This document shows positions 29,798 through 39,451 of a DNA stretch of 64,000 bases, piece after piece; within the stretch, counting starts at the first letter, position 1; each line of letters opens with the position of its first letter. The notes beneath the pieces are model-generated. The model ran no database searches. It saw only the letters and a program-made list of their open reading frames with translations, and was not told where the DNA came from. The position numbers were made by a program, and so were the translations under genes. This DNA comes from Flavobacteriales bacterium (GTDB lineage: Bacteria; Bacteroidota; Bacteroidia; Flavobacteriales_D; Crocinitomicaceae). The stretch lies in contig CANLIL010000004.1 of assembly GCA_947491305.1 (NCBI GenBank), forward strand, positions 1-64,000, in the 5' to 3' direction.

Positions 29798-30632
29798 GAA
29801 GCCAATATGATCCACCATGTTTTTCAACACCTTTTAGATGATTGTGATTCCAAATCGGTGCAATAATATCAGCTAATTCTCTGTCTTCAAAAATGAAATA
29901 ATTGGGTAAAATTGTTTCGTATTTTTTAGGATTTGCTAATAAGTACATCGCCAAACCATATTGTTCTGAATAAAATCGATCACACATAAATTGAGGGTAA
30001 TCATACGGCAAATAAACATCGTGAATATGAACGATAACTCCTTTTTTTAAGCGCGGTAATATTTCTAAAAAAAATACCATTGCATCTGAATTTGGCAAAA
30101 TTCGATGAGAATTATCTACAAATAATATATCGTTTTCATTTAATTCATCTAAAATATTAAAATCAATATTTTCAAATGGTTCTCTAATTATTTTTGAAGC
30201 TAAATGGTCTATTTCAGCACGTGGCATTGGATCAATCGAAATAATTTGAGTCGTTAAATTTTGTTCGGTTTTAGCCTTAAACGCGACTTTTGTTGAATTT
30301 CCAGAGCCAATCTCTATGTACTTATTTGGCTTATATTCATTCATAATGGTATAAATACCTATAATATCTAAACCTGGTAAAAAACCATTATTCCATGTTG
30401 GCTTTGTTGAATCTATTTCTGTTTTTGCATCCTTGATCATCCAAATAAATTCTTTTAATGACAATGCTTTTAATAAGAATTGTTTGTATGACTCCCTATT
30501 TGCATCGATTATTTTGTACAATTCTCCATGAGCAGGTTTCCCAAATCCATACCTAGGTTTTAAATCAACTTTATAATCAAGGAATAAATTTTGAAATTTT
30601 GGGCTTAAGAATCTGTAAAGCTGTTTAATCAT
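29784..30632 (-). CDS. class I SAM-dependent methyltransferase-like protein
   Basis: YIEIGSGNSTKVAFKA, ISIDPMPR, DILFVDNSHR, GVIVHIHDVYLP. Confidence 0.8.
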   Translation of the reverse strand: MIKQLYRFLSPKFQNLFLDYKVDLKPRYGFGKPAHGELYKIIDANRESYKQFLLKALSLKEFIWMIKDAKTEIDSTKPTWNNGFLPGLDIIGIYTIMNEYKPNKYIEIGSGNSTKVAFKAKTEQNLTTQIISIDPMPRAEIDHLASKIIREPFENIDFNILDELNENDILFVDNSHRILPNSDAMVFFLEILPRLKKGVIVHIHDVYLPYDYPQFMCDRFYSEQYGLAMYLLANPKKYETILPNYFIFEDRELADIIAPIWNHNHLKGVEKHGGSYWLRINE

Positions 30633-30709
30633 TTTGAAATTTTTATTGTTAGAATTATCAAAAATAAAGATTAAAAATTGATTTTAGTTCGAAAACAACT
30701 TTAAAACTA

Positions 30710-30739
30710 AATGGCTGTCTCCAAAAGAAAACAGCCATT
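30710..30739. terminator. Hairpin terminator
   Basis: AATGGCTGT ... ACAGCCATT; lies 4 nt downstream of the small ORF stop on the minus strand. Confidence 0.75.
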
Positions 30740-30743
30740 CAAG

Positions 30744-30893
30744 TTAATTTAATCGAATGATTAATTGATATTTTTTTGTTTTAACAACTTCTGTTGATTT
30801 ACTATAATTTAAAATCTGAAGAAGTACGTTGTTAGATGGTGCAAGTTTCAACTCTTTTGCTGGAGCACTTTTAGAAGGGTAATTTTTATACAT
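30744..30893 (-). CDS. small protein, 49 aa, unknown function (not in supplied ORF track)
   Basis: Reverse-complement reading: MYKNYPSKSAPAKELKLAPSNNVLLQILNYSKSTEVVKTKKYQLIIRLN*; followed directly by a terminator hairpin. Confidence 0.65.
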   Translation of the reverse strand: MYKNYPSKSAPAKELKLAPSNNVLLQILNYSKSTEVVKTKKYQLIIRLN

Positions 30894-30971
30894 AGGCAAT
30901 ATCTTTTTTTTTATAAAACGATGAACTTATGTTTTTAGTATAACTGAAATAAATTATTATTGTTTTTCTGT

Positions 30972-33056
30972 TTAATAGGCTCCAAACCAACGGCGTAAAA
31001 ACCACTCTAAAGAAAGGAATAACAACAATAAGAAAAATAGTATTTTGTAATCTATTAAATCATTAAAATTGATTTCTTCATACGAAACACTGGTTATATC
31101 TTTCCTGTTTTTTAAATCTTGTAGCATTTCTTTGTACTTATCTAACGTGTAAAAAGCACCTTTTGAACCTTTCGCCAATTGCTGTAAAACACCATGATTG
31201 GCTGCATTATCCAAATCTTCAACGCCAATGTCTTCAACAATAAAAACACCTGATTTTTTAAAGGATTTAGCATTATAGGTAGTTTTAGCAAACCATGTAT
31301 ATTTTCCAGGATTTAATTTTCCTAGGTTCAATTTATAAAAATCACCTACAACAGAAAATTGATTGTTCAAGATTTTTCCTGAACCATTCACTAATTTAAA
31401 ATCAATCAAGGGGGTTGTAATCGACTCCATTGATTCGTTATAAAAATTCGCATTAATCGTAATATCTTCAGCTTTTGTAAAGCGTTTTGGAGTTGTAATT
31501 TTTAATTGATCTCTGTTTTCTTTTACCACTAAAAATTGAACCATTTTTGTTATCAATTCACTAAAATGATCAAAGGATTTGGTACGTGTATAATCATTGA
31601 TTTTCCAACGCCAAATACCTTCACCAAACACAACACCATTTTTACGACCTTCTTTCTGTTGAAAATAAACTAAAGGTGCTGATTTAGAGATTTGTCCTAC
31701 TCGCTGATACATTAAAACTGCTAAATCATTCGCGGCAGTAATTGACCCAAATTTTGCTTGCAAGGGAGGGAAAAAAGAAATGGCTTCTTGTGTTTCAGGA
31801 CTTAATTCAAATTGCTGAAACCCCTTATTGAATGTACCTTGCAATTCATCTGCCTGGTAATTTTTTCCCGAGATGTTTAATCCAATGTTTAATTTTTGCA
31901 CAACAGAATTTGTTGTTGAAGGTCCAATAAAATATAAGGTTGGAATTTTAGCGGTTTGTATGGCGTTTACAATTGCAGGATCATAACCATTAGATGGATT
32001 GTGCCAAACGATTAAATTATAACCTTTAACTACTTTGTTCCAATCTTTCATTAATGCCGTTTCAACTTGGTTGTTCAAATCAGCTTCAAGCACTTGTTTC
32101 AGCGCAGCAATATCAGGATGTGGCGCATTGGCTAACAATAATATTTTATTGCGCGAATCAATCACTTCAATGTAAAACACGCGTTTATTATTGGAATAAT
32201 TCAATTCATTGGTCGCCGAACTGACTTGAATTGTATATGTTTGAAACCCAATTTCATTCGCATCAACATCAAAATTAAGGTGTTGAAAATCGTGCACACT
32301 TTTAGTATAGCGAATACCTTTTTTAGCAATGATTTTCCCATTTTTTAATACACTTACCATTGCAGGTGCACCGCCCATTTTAATGCCTTCCAAATCTACT
32401 TCAATTGGAAATGAGTTTTTATAAAACGCCACCTCATTCACCGATACATTTTTAATCAACTGGTCTTTTTTAGACAAGGTATCTCCTACTCCTAAAGCAT
32501 AAACTGGTGTGAATTTTAGTTTTTCAGCACTGTAAATCGGATGCACACCTTTGTTATAATTTCCATCTGAAATAAGAATCACACCACCGATGTTTCGTGT
32601 GTAATAATCTGAATTTATTTTTTCAAATGCAGCTGAAAGATTCGTAAAAAGTCCATTTAAGGGATTGTTGCGTGAATAGACAGCTTGGTCATCAACATGC
32701 ATTTCAACCAATGAATAATCAGCTGCCAATGCTGTTCTAATTTCATTCTGAAAAGCTTGAATGGTCGGTTTTACCCGTGAACTATCTTTATAATTTAACA
32801 ACGAAGAAGAATTATCAACTACAGAAATAATAATCGGCTTTTCAATTCTTAAGTTGGTTGCTTCAAATAATATGCCCAATATCAACGCACCTACAATGAA
32901 TAAAACCGCTGTTCTTAATCCAATCATCAACATTCGCCATTGCTTTGCTAACGATAAAAACCAGGCATTCTTTGCATACAACCATTTGGCAGTAATAAAA
33001 GAAATTAGCGCCCACGGTATGAGCCAGAATAATGAATGATCAGAAAATACTTGCAT
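30972..33056 (-). CDS. VWA-like membrane protein (BatA/aerotolerance-like N-terminus)
   Basis: 694 aa; N-terminal TMs, SVVDNSSSLLNYKDSSRV VWA-like segment, C-terminal TM. Confidence 0.7.
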   Translation of the reverse strand: MQVFSDHSLFWLIPWALISFITAKWLYAKNAWFLSLAKQWRMLMIGLRTAVLFIVGALILGILFEATNLRIEKPIIISVVDNSSSLLNYKDSSRVKPTIQAFQNEIRTALAADYSLVEMHVDDQAVYSRNNPLNGLFTNLSAAFEKINSDYYTRNIGGVILISDGNYNKGVHPIYSAEKLKFTPVYALGVGDTLSKKDQLIKNVSVNEVAFYKNSFPIEVDLEGIKMGGAPAMVSVLKNGKIIAKKGIRYTKSVHDFQHLNFDVDANEIGFQTYTIQVSSATNELNYSNNKRVFYIEVIDSRNKILLLANAPHPDIAALKQVLEADLNNQVETALMKDWNKVVKGYNLIVWHNPSNGYDPAIVNAIQTAKIPTLYFIGPSTTNSVVQKLNIGLNISGKNYQADELQGTFNKGFQQFELSPETQEAISFFPPLQAKFGSITAANDLAVLMYQRVGQISKSAPLVYFQQKEGRKNGVVFGEGIWRWKINDYTRTKSFDHFSELITKMVQFLVVKENRDQLKITTPKRFTKAEDITINANFYNESMESITTPLIDFKLVNGSGKILNNQFSVVGDFYKLNLGKLNPGKYTWFAKTTYNAKSFKKSGVFIVEDIGVEDLDNAANHGVLQQLAKGSKGAFYTLDKYKEMLQDLKNRKDITSVSYEEINFNDLIDYKILFFLLLLFLSLEWFLRRWFGAY

Positions 33057-33197
33057 ACAGACTTCGAATTTACAAAAGATTCAGGGATCGCTGAAAGCAT
33101 TTTTAAGGAATTTTATGGTTTCAATTGAAAAAAGAGCTTTTTGATAAATAACTCAACCCAATAGAAACGATATCGCGACCTTTTTTTAGTACTAAAG

Positions 33198-33229
33198 TTT
33201 TGTGTTGAAGTTTTTTTGAAGTAAGTTTG
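33198..33229 (+). promoter_or_regulatory. Bacteroidetes-type promoter: TTTTG -33, 19-nt spacer, TAAGTTTG -7
   Basis: TTTTG 33198-33202; TAAGTTTG 33222-33229. Confidence 0.6.
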
Positions 33230-33309
33230 CTCCAATTTAACAGCCGTGTTTTTTAGCTTGTTTACAATACAAACAAGTGAATAAAAACCTCATCAAACAA
33301 ATAATAAAT

Positions 33310-34200
33310 ATGAAAAAAGTAGCCGTTATTGGATCAGGTACAATGGGAAATGGAATTGCACATGTATTTGCACAATTTGGATACGAAGTGTCATTAATTG
33401 ATATTTCACAAGCTTCTTTGGATAAAGGAATGGCAACAATTGCTAAAAACCTTGATCGTCAAGTAGCAAAAGAAGCCATCACAGAAGCAGCTAAAGAAGC
33501 AACAATTGCAAATTTGACAACTTTCACTTCTATGGAAGAAGGTGTTAAAGGTGTAGATTTAGTTGTAGAAGCGGCTACAGAAAATATTGATTTAAAATTA
33601 AAAATCTTTGCTGATCTTGATAAATATACTGCTCCTCATGTAATTTTAGCATCGAATACATCTTCGATATCTATTACACAGATTGCAGCTGTAACTTCTC
33701 GACCTGACAAAGTAATTGGAATGCATTTTATGAATCCAGTTCCTGTGATGAAATTAGTAGAAATCATACGTGGTTACTCAACTTCTGATGAAGTAACTTC
33801 AACGATTATGGAAACTTCTCGTAAGTTAAATAAAGTGCCTGTTGAAGTAAATGATTATCCAGGTTTTGTTGCCAATCGAATTTTAATGCCGATGATCAAT
33901 GAAGCCATCATTACTTTATTTGAAGGTGTTGCTGGTGTTGAAGAGATTGATACGGTGATGAAATTAGGCATGGCTCATCCTATGGGTCCATTGCAATTAG
34001 CAGATTTCATTGGATTGGATGTTTGTTTAGCAATTTTGAATGTTTTGCACGAAGGTTTTGGCAATCCAAAATATGCGCCATGTCCACTTTTAGTGAATAT
34101 GGTAATGGCAGGAAAAAAAGGAGTGAAATCTGGAGAAGGGTTTTACAGTTGGAGCCATGGAACGAAAGATCTAATCGTTTCACCAAATTTTAAGAAATAA
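33310..34200 (+). CDS. hbd: 3-hydroxyacyl-CoA (3-hydroxybutyryl-CoA) dehydrogenase
   Basis: VAVIGSGTMGNGIAHVFAQ, HFMNPVPVMKLVEII, GFVANRILMPMINEA; start set to ATG 33310. Confidence 0.93.
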   Translation: MKKVAVIGSGTMGNGIAHVFAQFGYEVSLIDISQASLDKGMATIAKNLDRQVAKEAITEAAKEATIANLTTFTSMEEGVKGVDLVVEAATENIDLKLKIFADLDKYTAPHVILASNTSSISITQIAAVTSRPDKVIGMHFMNPVPVMKLVEIIRGYSTSDEVTSTIMETSRKLNKVPVEVNDYPGFVANRILMPMINEAIITLFEGVAGVEEIDTVMKLGMAHPMGPLQLADFIGLDVCLAILNVLHEGFGNPKYAPCPLLVNMVMAGKKGVKSGEGFYSWSHGTKDLIVSPNFKK

Positions 34201-34215
34201 AGAACTTATATGTAT

Positions 34216-34247
34216 AAAAAAACCACCTTTTTGAGGTGGTTTTTTTA
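34216..34247. terminator. Bidirectional hairpin terminator between hbd and menB
   Basis: AAAAAAACCACCT ... AGGTGGTTTTTTT. Confidence 0.9.
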
Positions 34248-34264
34248 TTAAAATCTATATGAAA

Positions 34265-35086
34265 TCAAGGAAATTTAGGGAATTTCTGAAAATCCGGGTC
34301 TCTTTTTTCTAAAAAAGCATGTTTTCCTTCTTGCGCTTCTTCCGTTAAATAAAACATTAGTGTTGCGTCACCAGCCAATTCCATAATTCCGTGTTGACCA
34401 TCCAATTCTGCATTTAAACCGCGTTTAATCATACGAATTGCCAACGGACTTCTTTTCATAATCGTTTGACACCACTGAACAGTTGTGTCTTCTAAATCTT
34501 CAAATGGAACGACTTTGTTCACCATTCCCATTTTTTCAGCTTCTTCAGCGGTATATTGTTCACACAAAAACCAAATTTCACGAGCTTTCTTTTGTCCAAC
34601 ACAACGTGCTAAATAAGACGAACCAAATCCACCATCAAAGCTTCCTACTTTAGGCCCAGTTTGACCAAAACGCGCATTTTCAGAGGCTATTGTTAAATCA
34701 CAAACTACGTGTAAAACGTGTCCACCACCAATTGCATAACCATTTACCATAGCAATCACAGGTTTTGGCATAGAACGAATTGCTTTGTGTAAATCCAACA
34801 CATTTAAGCGAGGAACACCATTTTCAGAAATGTAACCACCAATACCTTTTACATTTTGATCACCACCTGAACAAAAAGCTTTATCTCCAGCTCCTGTTAA
34901 TACGATGACACTAATATCGTTGCGTTCTCTACAAATATTCATTGCATCTAACATTTCCATATTTGTTTCAGGACGAAAAGCATTGTAAACACGCGGTCGA
35001 TTGATGGTTATTTTAGCAATCCCTTCAAAGAAATCAAATTTAATGTCTGTATAGTTTTTAATCGTTGTCCAATTTCTTGTTGCCAT
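34265..35086 (-). CDS. menB: 1,4-dihydroxy-2-naphthoyl-CoA synthase
   Basis: [66 protein letters not shown]. Confidence 0.96.
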   Translation of the reverse strand: MATRNWTTIKNYTDIKFDFFEGIAKITINRPRVYNAFRPETNMEMLDAMNICRERNDISVIVLTGAGDKAFCSGGDQNVKGIGGYISENGVPRLNVLDLHKAIRSMPKPVIAMVNGYAIGGGHVLHVVCDLTIASENARFGQTGPKVGSFDGGFGSSYLARCVGQKKAREIWFLCEQYTAEEAEKMGMVNKVVPFEDLEDTTVQWCQTIMKRSPLAIRMIKRGLNAELDGQHGIMELAGDATLMFYLTEEAQEGKHAFLEKRDPDFQKFPKFP

Positions 35087-35144
35087 AAGTGTATTTTTTT
35101 GTCAAATTTACTAAGTGTTTTTGGGAAAGGAAAGAAAAAATAGC

Positions 35145-36038
35145 TTAACTTCCTTTTGGAGTATACATCGTAACTCCTTTTTCATAATATGCATTAAGCA
35201 TCGTTTCATACATTCCATCTGCAGAAACAACCAAGGTTGGTGCTTTTCCAATTTTGGAATGAAACAAAACTCCCGCTTCTTCAAAAAGTGGAATTAACGC
35301 ATCACATTTCCTTTTTTTGCTTTGAGCTGGATCATGAACGAATATTTCCATCTCTTTTAATTCACCATTTTCTTTTTGCACTTTCACGTTAAAAGCCGTT
35401 GGATAATACACTGGGAATTTAAAGTTTGAAACTGCATCTTCTAATAAATGTAAACTCGTTCCAGCATTGGCAAACGTAACACCTATGTATAAGATTTTAC
35501 CCTTTTTCTCCGTTAATTTATAAAACGGACTGTTTTTAGTATAGGGTGTTTTTTCTCCAAAATGTGTCTGAGTAAAATATTCAGCATCTGGTCCAATACA
35601 TGATACCGGTTCTGTTGGATGCTCACTTCTTTTCGCTCCAGGTAATAAACGGAAATATTCACTGATCGCTCCAAGTTTAGAAACCGAATTTTTTACATCA
35701 AAAAGCCTGTTTTTTTTGATATAATTAAGTTGAAATTCAGCATTTGGTGAATTTGGCATTAACACATTTCCTTTCTCACCTATAACAGCAAATAAAGCTT
35801 CAACAAGGTCTTTTGGACCATTTTTTAAATACCCAATTTTTGACAAACTCGAATGAATCAATACACTTTCACCTTTTTGAATTCCGCAATCAATTAAATC
35901 TTGAATTAATTGATCTTTTGAAATAAACGCATTCTTTACTTGTTGTTGTTTTAAATGAGCTTGTTGCTGTTTCTTTTTATATTTCCTATAAAAAGACAAA
36001 AGAAATGAAGGACTTAAAGCTCGAATTATATCACGCAT
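35145..36038 (-). CDS. AAC(3)-fold N-acetyltransferase family protein
   Basis: LIHSSLSKIGYLKNGPKDLVEAL, RSEHPTEPVSCIGPDAEYF, LYIGVTFANAGTSLHLLED. Confidence 0.85.
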   Translation of the reverse strand: MRDIIRALSPSFLLSFYRKYKKKQQQAHLKQQQVKNAFISKDQLIQDLIDCGIQKGESVLIHSSLSKIGYLKNGPKDLVEALFAVIGEKGNVLMPNSPNAEFQLNYIKKNRLFDVKNSVSKLGAISEYFRLLPGAKRSEHPTEPVSCIGPDAEYFTQTHFGEKTPYTKNSPFYKLTEKKGKILYIGVTFANAGTSLHLLEDAVSNFKFPVYYPTAFNVKVQKENGELKEMEIFVHDPAQSKKRKCDALIPLFEEAGVLFHSKIGKAPTLVVSADGMYETMLNAYYEKGVTMYTPKGS

Positions 36039-36039
36039 A

Positions 36040-36834
36040 TCATTGAGCTACAAATGTATATAAAATACTTCCTTCTTGCGATTTTGGTGCGTTTGCACTG
36101 AAACTAAAACGAGATATTTTAGCATATTTCACAGCTTGTTCAATCATGCAACCATTGGCGTTTGAACTTTTAGCAGGCAAATAAACCGCATTCGTTACTG
36201 AACCATTAGAATTAACAGAAATTTGAACATATACGCGACCAAATGATCCATGACCACATGTATACCCAGGATTTCGGACATACCAATTATTATTTTGATG
36301 CGGTGAGCGATCAGCTAAAGACCAATCTACCATTACATTTCCTGCAAAAGCAGTGTTACCACCTTTTTGGTTAGTTGCAGTTTGTTTTGTTGCGGATGAA
36401 GTCGCTTTTGCTGCTAGATTTTTACGGTTATCCATCTCTTGCTGAATAGCTTTACGTTTCTCAGCGCCACCAGCCTCAACAAATAATTGCCGCTCAAAAT
36501 CTTTCACTGATTGTTCAATTGATTTTGCTGAGGAAGAAGCTGTTGCTTTGTTTTCATTATAATCATCCATAGAGCGTTGACGCGTGTCATTCACATCACG
36601 CGCCATATTTTTCACAGGTCCTGCTTCTTGATTGGATTGAATTTCAAAATTCTCTGGTGTTAATTCAAGTTCGTCTTTTATTATTTCAACACTTGTTTGG
36701 TCAAAAAATGGTTGTATTGGAAAAGCGCGTTCTACTGTTTCTATTTCCAAATAAATAAAAACAGCAATGTAAACAGCAAAAGCAGCTACAAAACCGTATT
36801 TATAACGATCCAATATATAGAACAACTTATTCAC
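36040..36834 (-). CDS. TonB-C-like energy transducer/hypothetical protein
   Basis: One N-terminal TM, long hydrophilic spacer, C-terminal FGRVYVQISVNSNGSVTNAVYLPAKSSNANGCMIEQAVKYAKISRFS. Confidence 0.7.
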   Translation of the reverse strand: MNKLFYILDRYKYGFVAAFAVYIAVFIYLEIETVERAFPIQPFFDQTSVEIIKDELELTPENFEIQSNQEAGPVKNMARDVNDTRQRSMDDYNENKATASSSAKSIEQSVKDFERQLFVEAGGAEKRKAIQQEMDNRKNLAAKATSSATKQTATNQKGGNTAFAGNVMVDWSLADRSPHQNNNWYVRNPGYTCGHGSFGRVYVQISVNSNGSVTNAVYLPAKSSNANGCMIEQAVKYAKISRFSFSANAPKSQEGSILYTFVAQ

Positions 36835-38947
36835 GATTCGTATTTACTTCAATTAATTTCATTTCAGTAAGGTAGAAATAATTAACGGTTTGATTATTAA
36901 TCAATGCACAAAACTCTGCATCTATTTGTCGAATTTGATCATAATTTGCTGAAACGATTTCTTTGCCATTGGATGAATATATTCCTTTTTTTCCATTGAC
37001 TGTACCAATAAATAAGTTTTTATTTAACGGAATCAATTCAGTAAATGAAAAAGGTATATTTTCTTCACCTTTTAAATTAATAGATAATTGTACAGCTGCT
37101 TTTTCAACTTTCGCGAATCCATTAATAAAACTATCTGCTTTAGTATAAACTGGTTTTAAAATTTCACGGTTATTGATGTCAATGAATGTCCAATTTTTCC
37201 CTTTTGAAATAGCAATGAAATTACTTAACTCGCCCATTTCTGAATAATTAAAAGGAATTTTAACTTTTCCAGATTTATGGATTACACCAAATTTACCTTT
37301 TAAACGAGTTATGGCATATTCACCCGAAAATTTACACTTATTCTTAAAATTTGAAATCAAATCGAATTTTGGAGTAATTGAAACATTACCAATAGAGTCA
37401 AGGTAGCCAATTAAGTTGTTTTGTACAATGATTGCTCTATCATTTGACAATGAACCGATTCCTTGATAAATTGCTTCTGTCAACTGTTTACCATTTGTAG
37501 AAATTAATCCAAATAAATTAGTGGATTCATAAACAAAAATAGAATCATTAAATGGATTTAAGCTCTCGTAAATTGCTGGAATTACCAATTGACCAATTTC
37601 ATTAATTAATCCTTGTTTACCTGCAATTTGAACTTTTGCAAACCCTTTGACAAAATCGAATGCTTCTTCAAATTGATCCGGAATTACAAGGTTGTGACCT
37701 TTCGTGTAATAAGCATACAAACTATCTCTTTTGGCATAGATTAAGCCATTTGATTCACTTCCTAAATCTTTGTAAACAATAGGGAAAAGTTCTTTTCCTG
37801 TTCGATCAATGTAGCCAAATAATCCGTTTTTTTCAACCAACGCTCTTCCCTTTTCAAAATCTGAACCGCTTGAAAAGATAAAAGGAAGCACTATTTTATT
37901 GTTTCGATCGATGTACCCATATTTTCCATCTTTTGAAGCCAAAGCCAAATCTTCTTTGAAAAAATTAAGAGATTCGTAGCTTGCAGGAATAATAACAATT
38001 CCATTCATGTCCATAAAGCCAAATGAATTTGATTGTTGAAAAGGTAATAAGTTAATTTTTGAACGATTGATAGCAGTTTCCAATTCATCAAAATAAGGGT
38101 ATGATGGATACAATTCTTTGAATTCTTGTAAACGACTACTGGAATATGTTACCATAAACAATTGATACAACTTTCTCCATGCAACTGTAACATTTCGATT
38201 ATCCGGAAAAAAACGAACTAAAGAATCATACGCTGAAAGCGATTGGTTTTTTGTGACAAGTGAAAATAATTGGTCCTCTGCCTGAGTGAAATATGGATTA
38301 TTCTGACAATTTTTAAGAAAACTAGCATACCCTTCAACAGTTGCTTCTTGAGTATATTCTTCAAATTCTCTTGCGTTAAATAATTGAATTGCTTGATTTT
38401 GATAAACTCCGTTTTCGTGAGCTCCCAAATACGTTTTGAAAGCTAGTGCGGTATTTGTTTTTAGAGCAACTTGAAAATCAAGTGAATCAATTAGATGATA
38501 GGCATTGGGTATTTCTGTTGACCAAGAATATTTAGTGATAAATGCATAAAAATCTGCTGTCAAAGCACTCTTGTATATAACTTGAAATTGTTTCGAACTG
38601 ATTTCTTGTCGTAAATTCAGTAACGTAGTTTTCGTGAAATGAAATCGTTCGAATTGAAGTAATTTTTTTGAAGGTAAAAACTCAAATTTTTGAACCGAAA
38701 TTTCACAATACTTGAAAGCAGAATCTAAATTGTAAAATGGATTATTATTTCTCACGTAAATAGTTGCCAAGCCAAAACTAGCAGCAGCTTGTTCTTTTTT
38801 CAATGCTTTGTAAAAACAACTTTTTGCTTTGAAATAATCATGAATTTCTAAGGCTTTAAACCCGTTTTCAATCACACTTGCATTGGAATTAAAATGAAGC
38901 AGTGTAACTAAAAATGATAATTGAAAAAAGCGCATTAAAATTTTCAC
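36827..38947 (-). CDS. WG-repeat-containing secreted protein
   Basis: 706 aa; repeated G-[YL]-I-D-x-x-G-K-x-x-x-P-x-x-Y units (KYGYIDRNNKIVLPFIF, LFGYIDRTGKELFPIVY). Confidence 0.85.
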   Translation of the reverse strand: MKILMRFFQLSFLVTLLHFNSNASVIENGFKALEIHDYFKAKSCFYKALKKEQAAASFGLATIYVRNNNPFYNLDSAFKYCEISVQKFEFLPSKKLLQFERFHFTKTTLLNLRQEISSKQFQVIYKSALTADFYAFITKYSWSTEIPNAYHLIDSLDFQVALKTNTALAFKTYLGAHENGVYQNQAIQLFNAREFEEYTQEATVEGYASFLKNCQNNPYFTQAEDQLFSLVTKNQSLSAYDSLVRFFPDNRNVTVAWRKLYQLFMVTYSSSRLQEFKELYPSYPYFDELETAINRSKINLLPFQQSNSFGFMDMNGIVIIPASYESLNFFKEDLALASKDGKYGYIDRNNKIVLPFIFSSGSDFEKGRALVEKNGLFGYIDRTGKELFPIVYKDLGSESNGLIYAKRDSLYAYYTKGHNLVIPDQFEEAFDFVKGFAKVQIAGKQGLINEIGQLVIPAIYESLNPFNDSIFVYESTNLFGLISTNGKQLTEAIYQGIGSLSNDRAIIVQNNLIGYLDSIGNVSITPKFDLISNFKNKCKFSGEYAITRLKGKFGVIHKSGKVKIPFNYSEMGELSNFIAISKGKNWTFIDINNREILKPVYTKADSFINGFAKVEKAAVQLSINLKGEENIPFSFTELIPLNKNLFIGTVNGKKGIYSSNGKEIVSANYDQIRQIDAEFCALINNQTVNYFYLTEMKLIEVNTNRE

Positions 38948-39007
38948 GTGTTGTATTTTATTGAATAACGAAAAATGACTATTTATGGTATAAAATTACA
39001 TAAAAAA

Positions 39008-39033
39008 AACCTTCATCCAAAAGGAAGAAGGTT
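39008..39033 (-). terminator. rpmE2 terminator
   Basis: AACCTTC ... GAAGGTT with T run on the minus strand. Confidence 0.7.
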
Positions 39034-39057
39034 CTTAAATATTTTTGTTGGTTGTCA

Positions 39058-39312
39058 TTATTTCATGTGACGACCATAACGGTTTTTGAATTTATCGATA
39101 CGACCCGCAGTATCCACGAATTGTACAATTCCAGTAAAGAACGGGTGAGATTTATGTGAAATATCTAATTTAACTAATGGATATTCATTACCATCTTCCC
39201 ATTTAATAGTTTCGTGTGAAGTAGCACAAGATGGACATACAAACGAATAATCGTTTGACATATCTTTAAAAACTACCATTCTGTAATCATCTGGGTGTAT
39301 ATCTTTTCTCAT
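39058..39312 (-). CDS. rpmE2: type B 50S ribosomal protein L31 with an extra CxxC
   Basis: MRKDIHPDDYRMVVFKDMSNDYSF...SHPFFTGIVQFVDTAGRIDKFKNRYG. Confidence 0.93.
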   Translation of the reverse strand: MRKDIHPDDYRMVVFKDMSNDYSFVCPSCATSHETIKWEDGNEYPLVKLDISHKSHPFFTGIVQFVDTAGRIDKFKNRYGRHMK

Positions 39313-39353
39313 TTTTATTGTAATTAAATGCTGTTATTCCTTATTACGGGATG

Positions 39354-39381
39354 CAAAGTTAATCAAACTTTTTAAAAACAA
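39354..39381 (-). promoter_or_regulatory. rpmE2 promoter: TTG -33, 17-nt spacer, TAACTTTG -7 (minus strand)
   Basis: plus-strand CAA 39379-39381 and CAAAGTTA 39354-39361. Confidence 0.5.
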
Positions 39382-39451
39382 TCAATTTTTTTTAATTAAA
39401 ATAAACTTTGTTTGTTTTCGTTACCTTTGTAAAAATATAAAATAATCCAAC

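Noticed and set aside
35145-36038. AAC(3)-family protein as an aminoglycoside resistance gene
   Set aside because: Chromosomal operon context with envelope-type genes and no mobile element; sugar or other amine acetylation is more likely.
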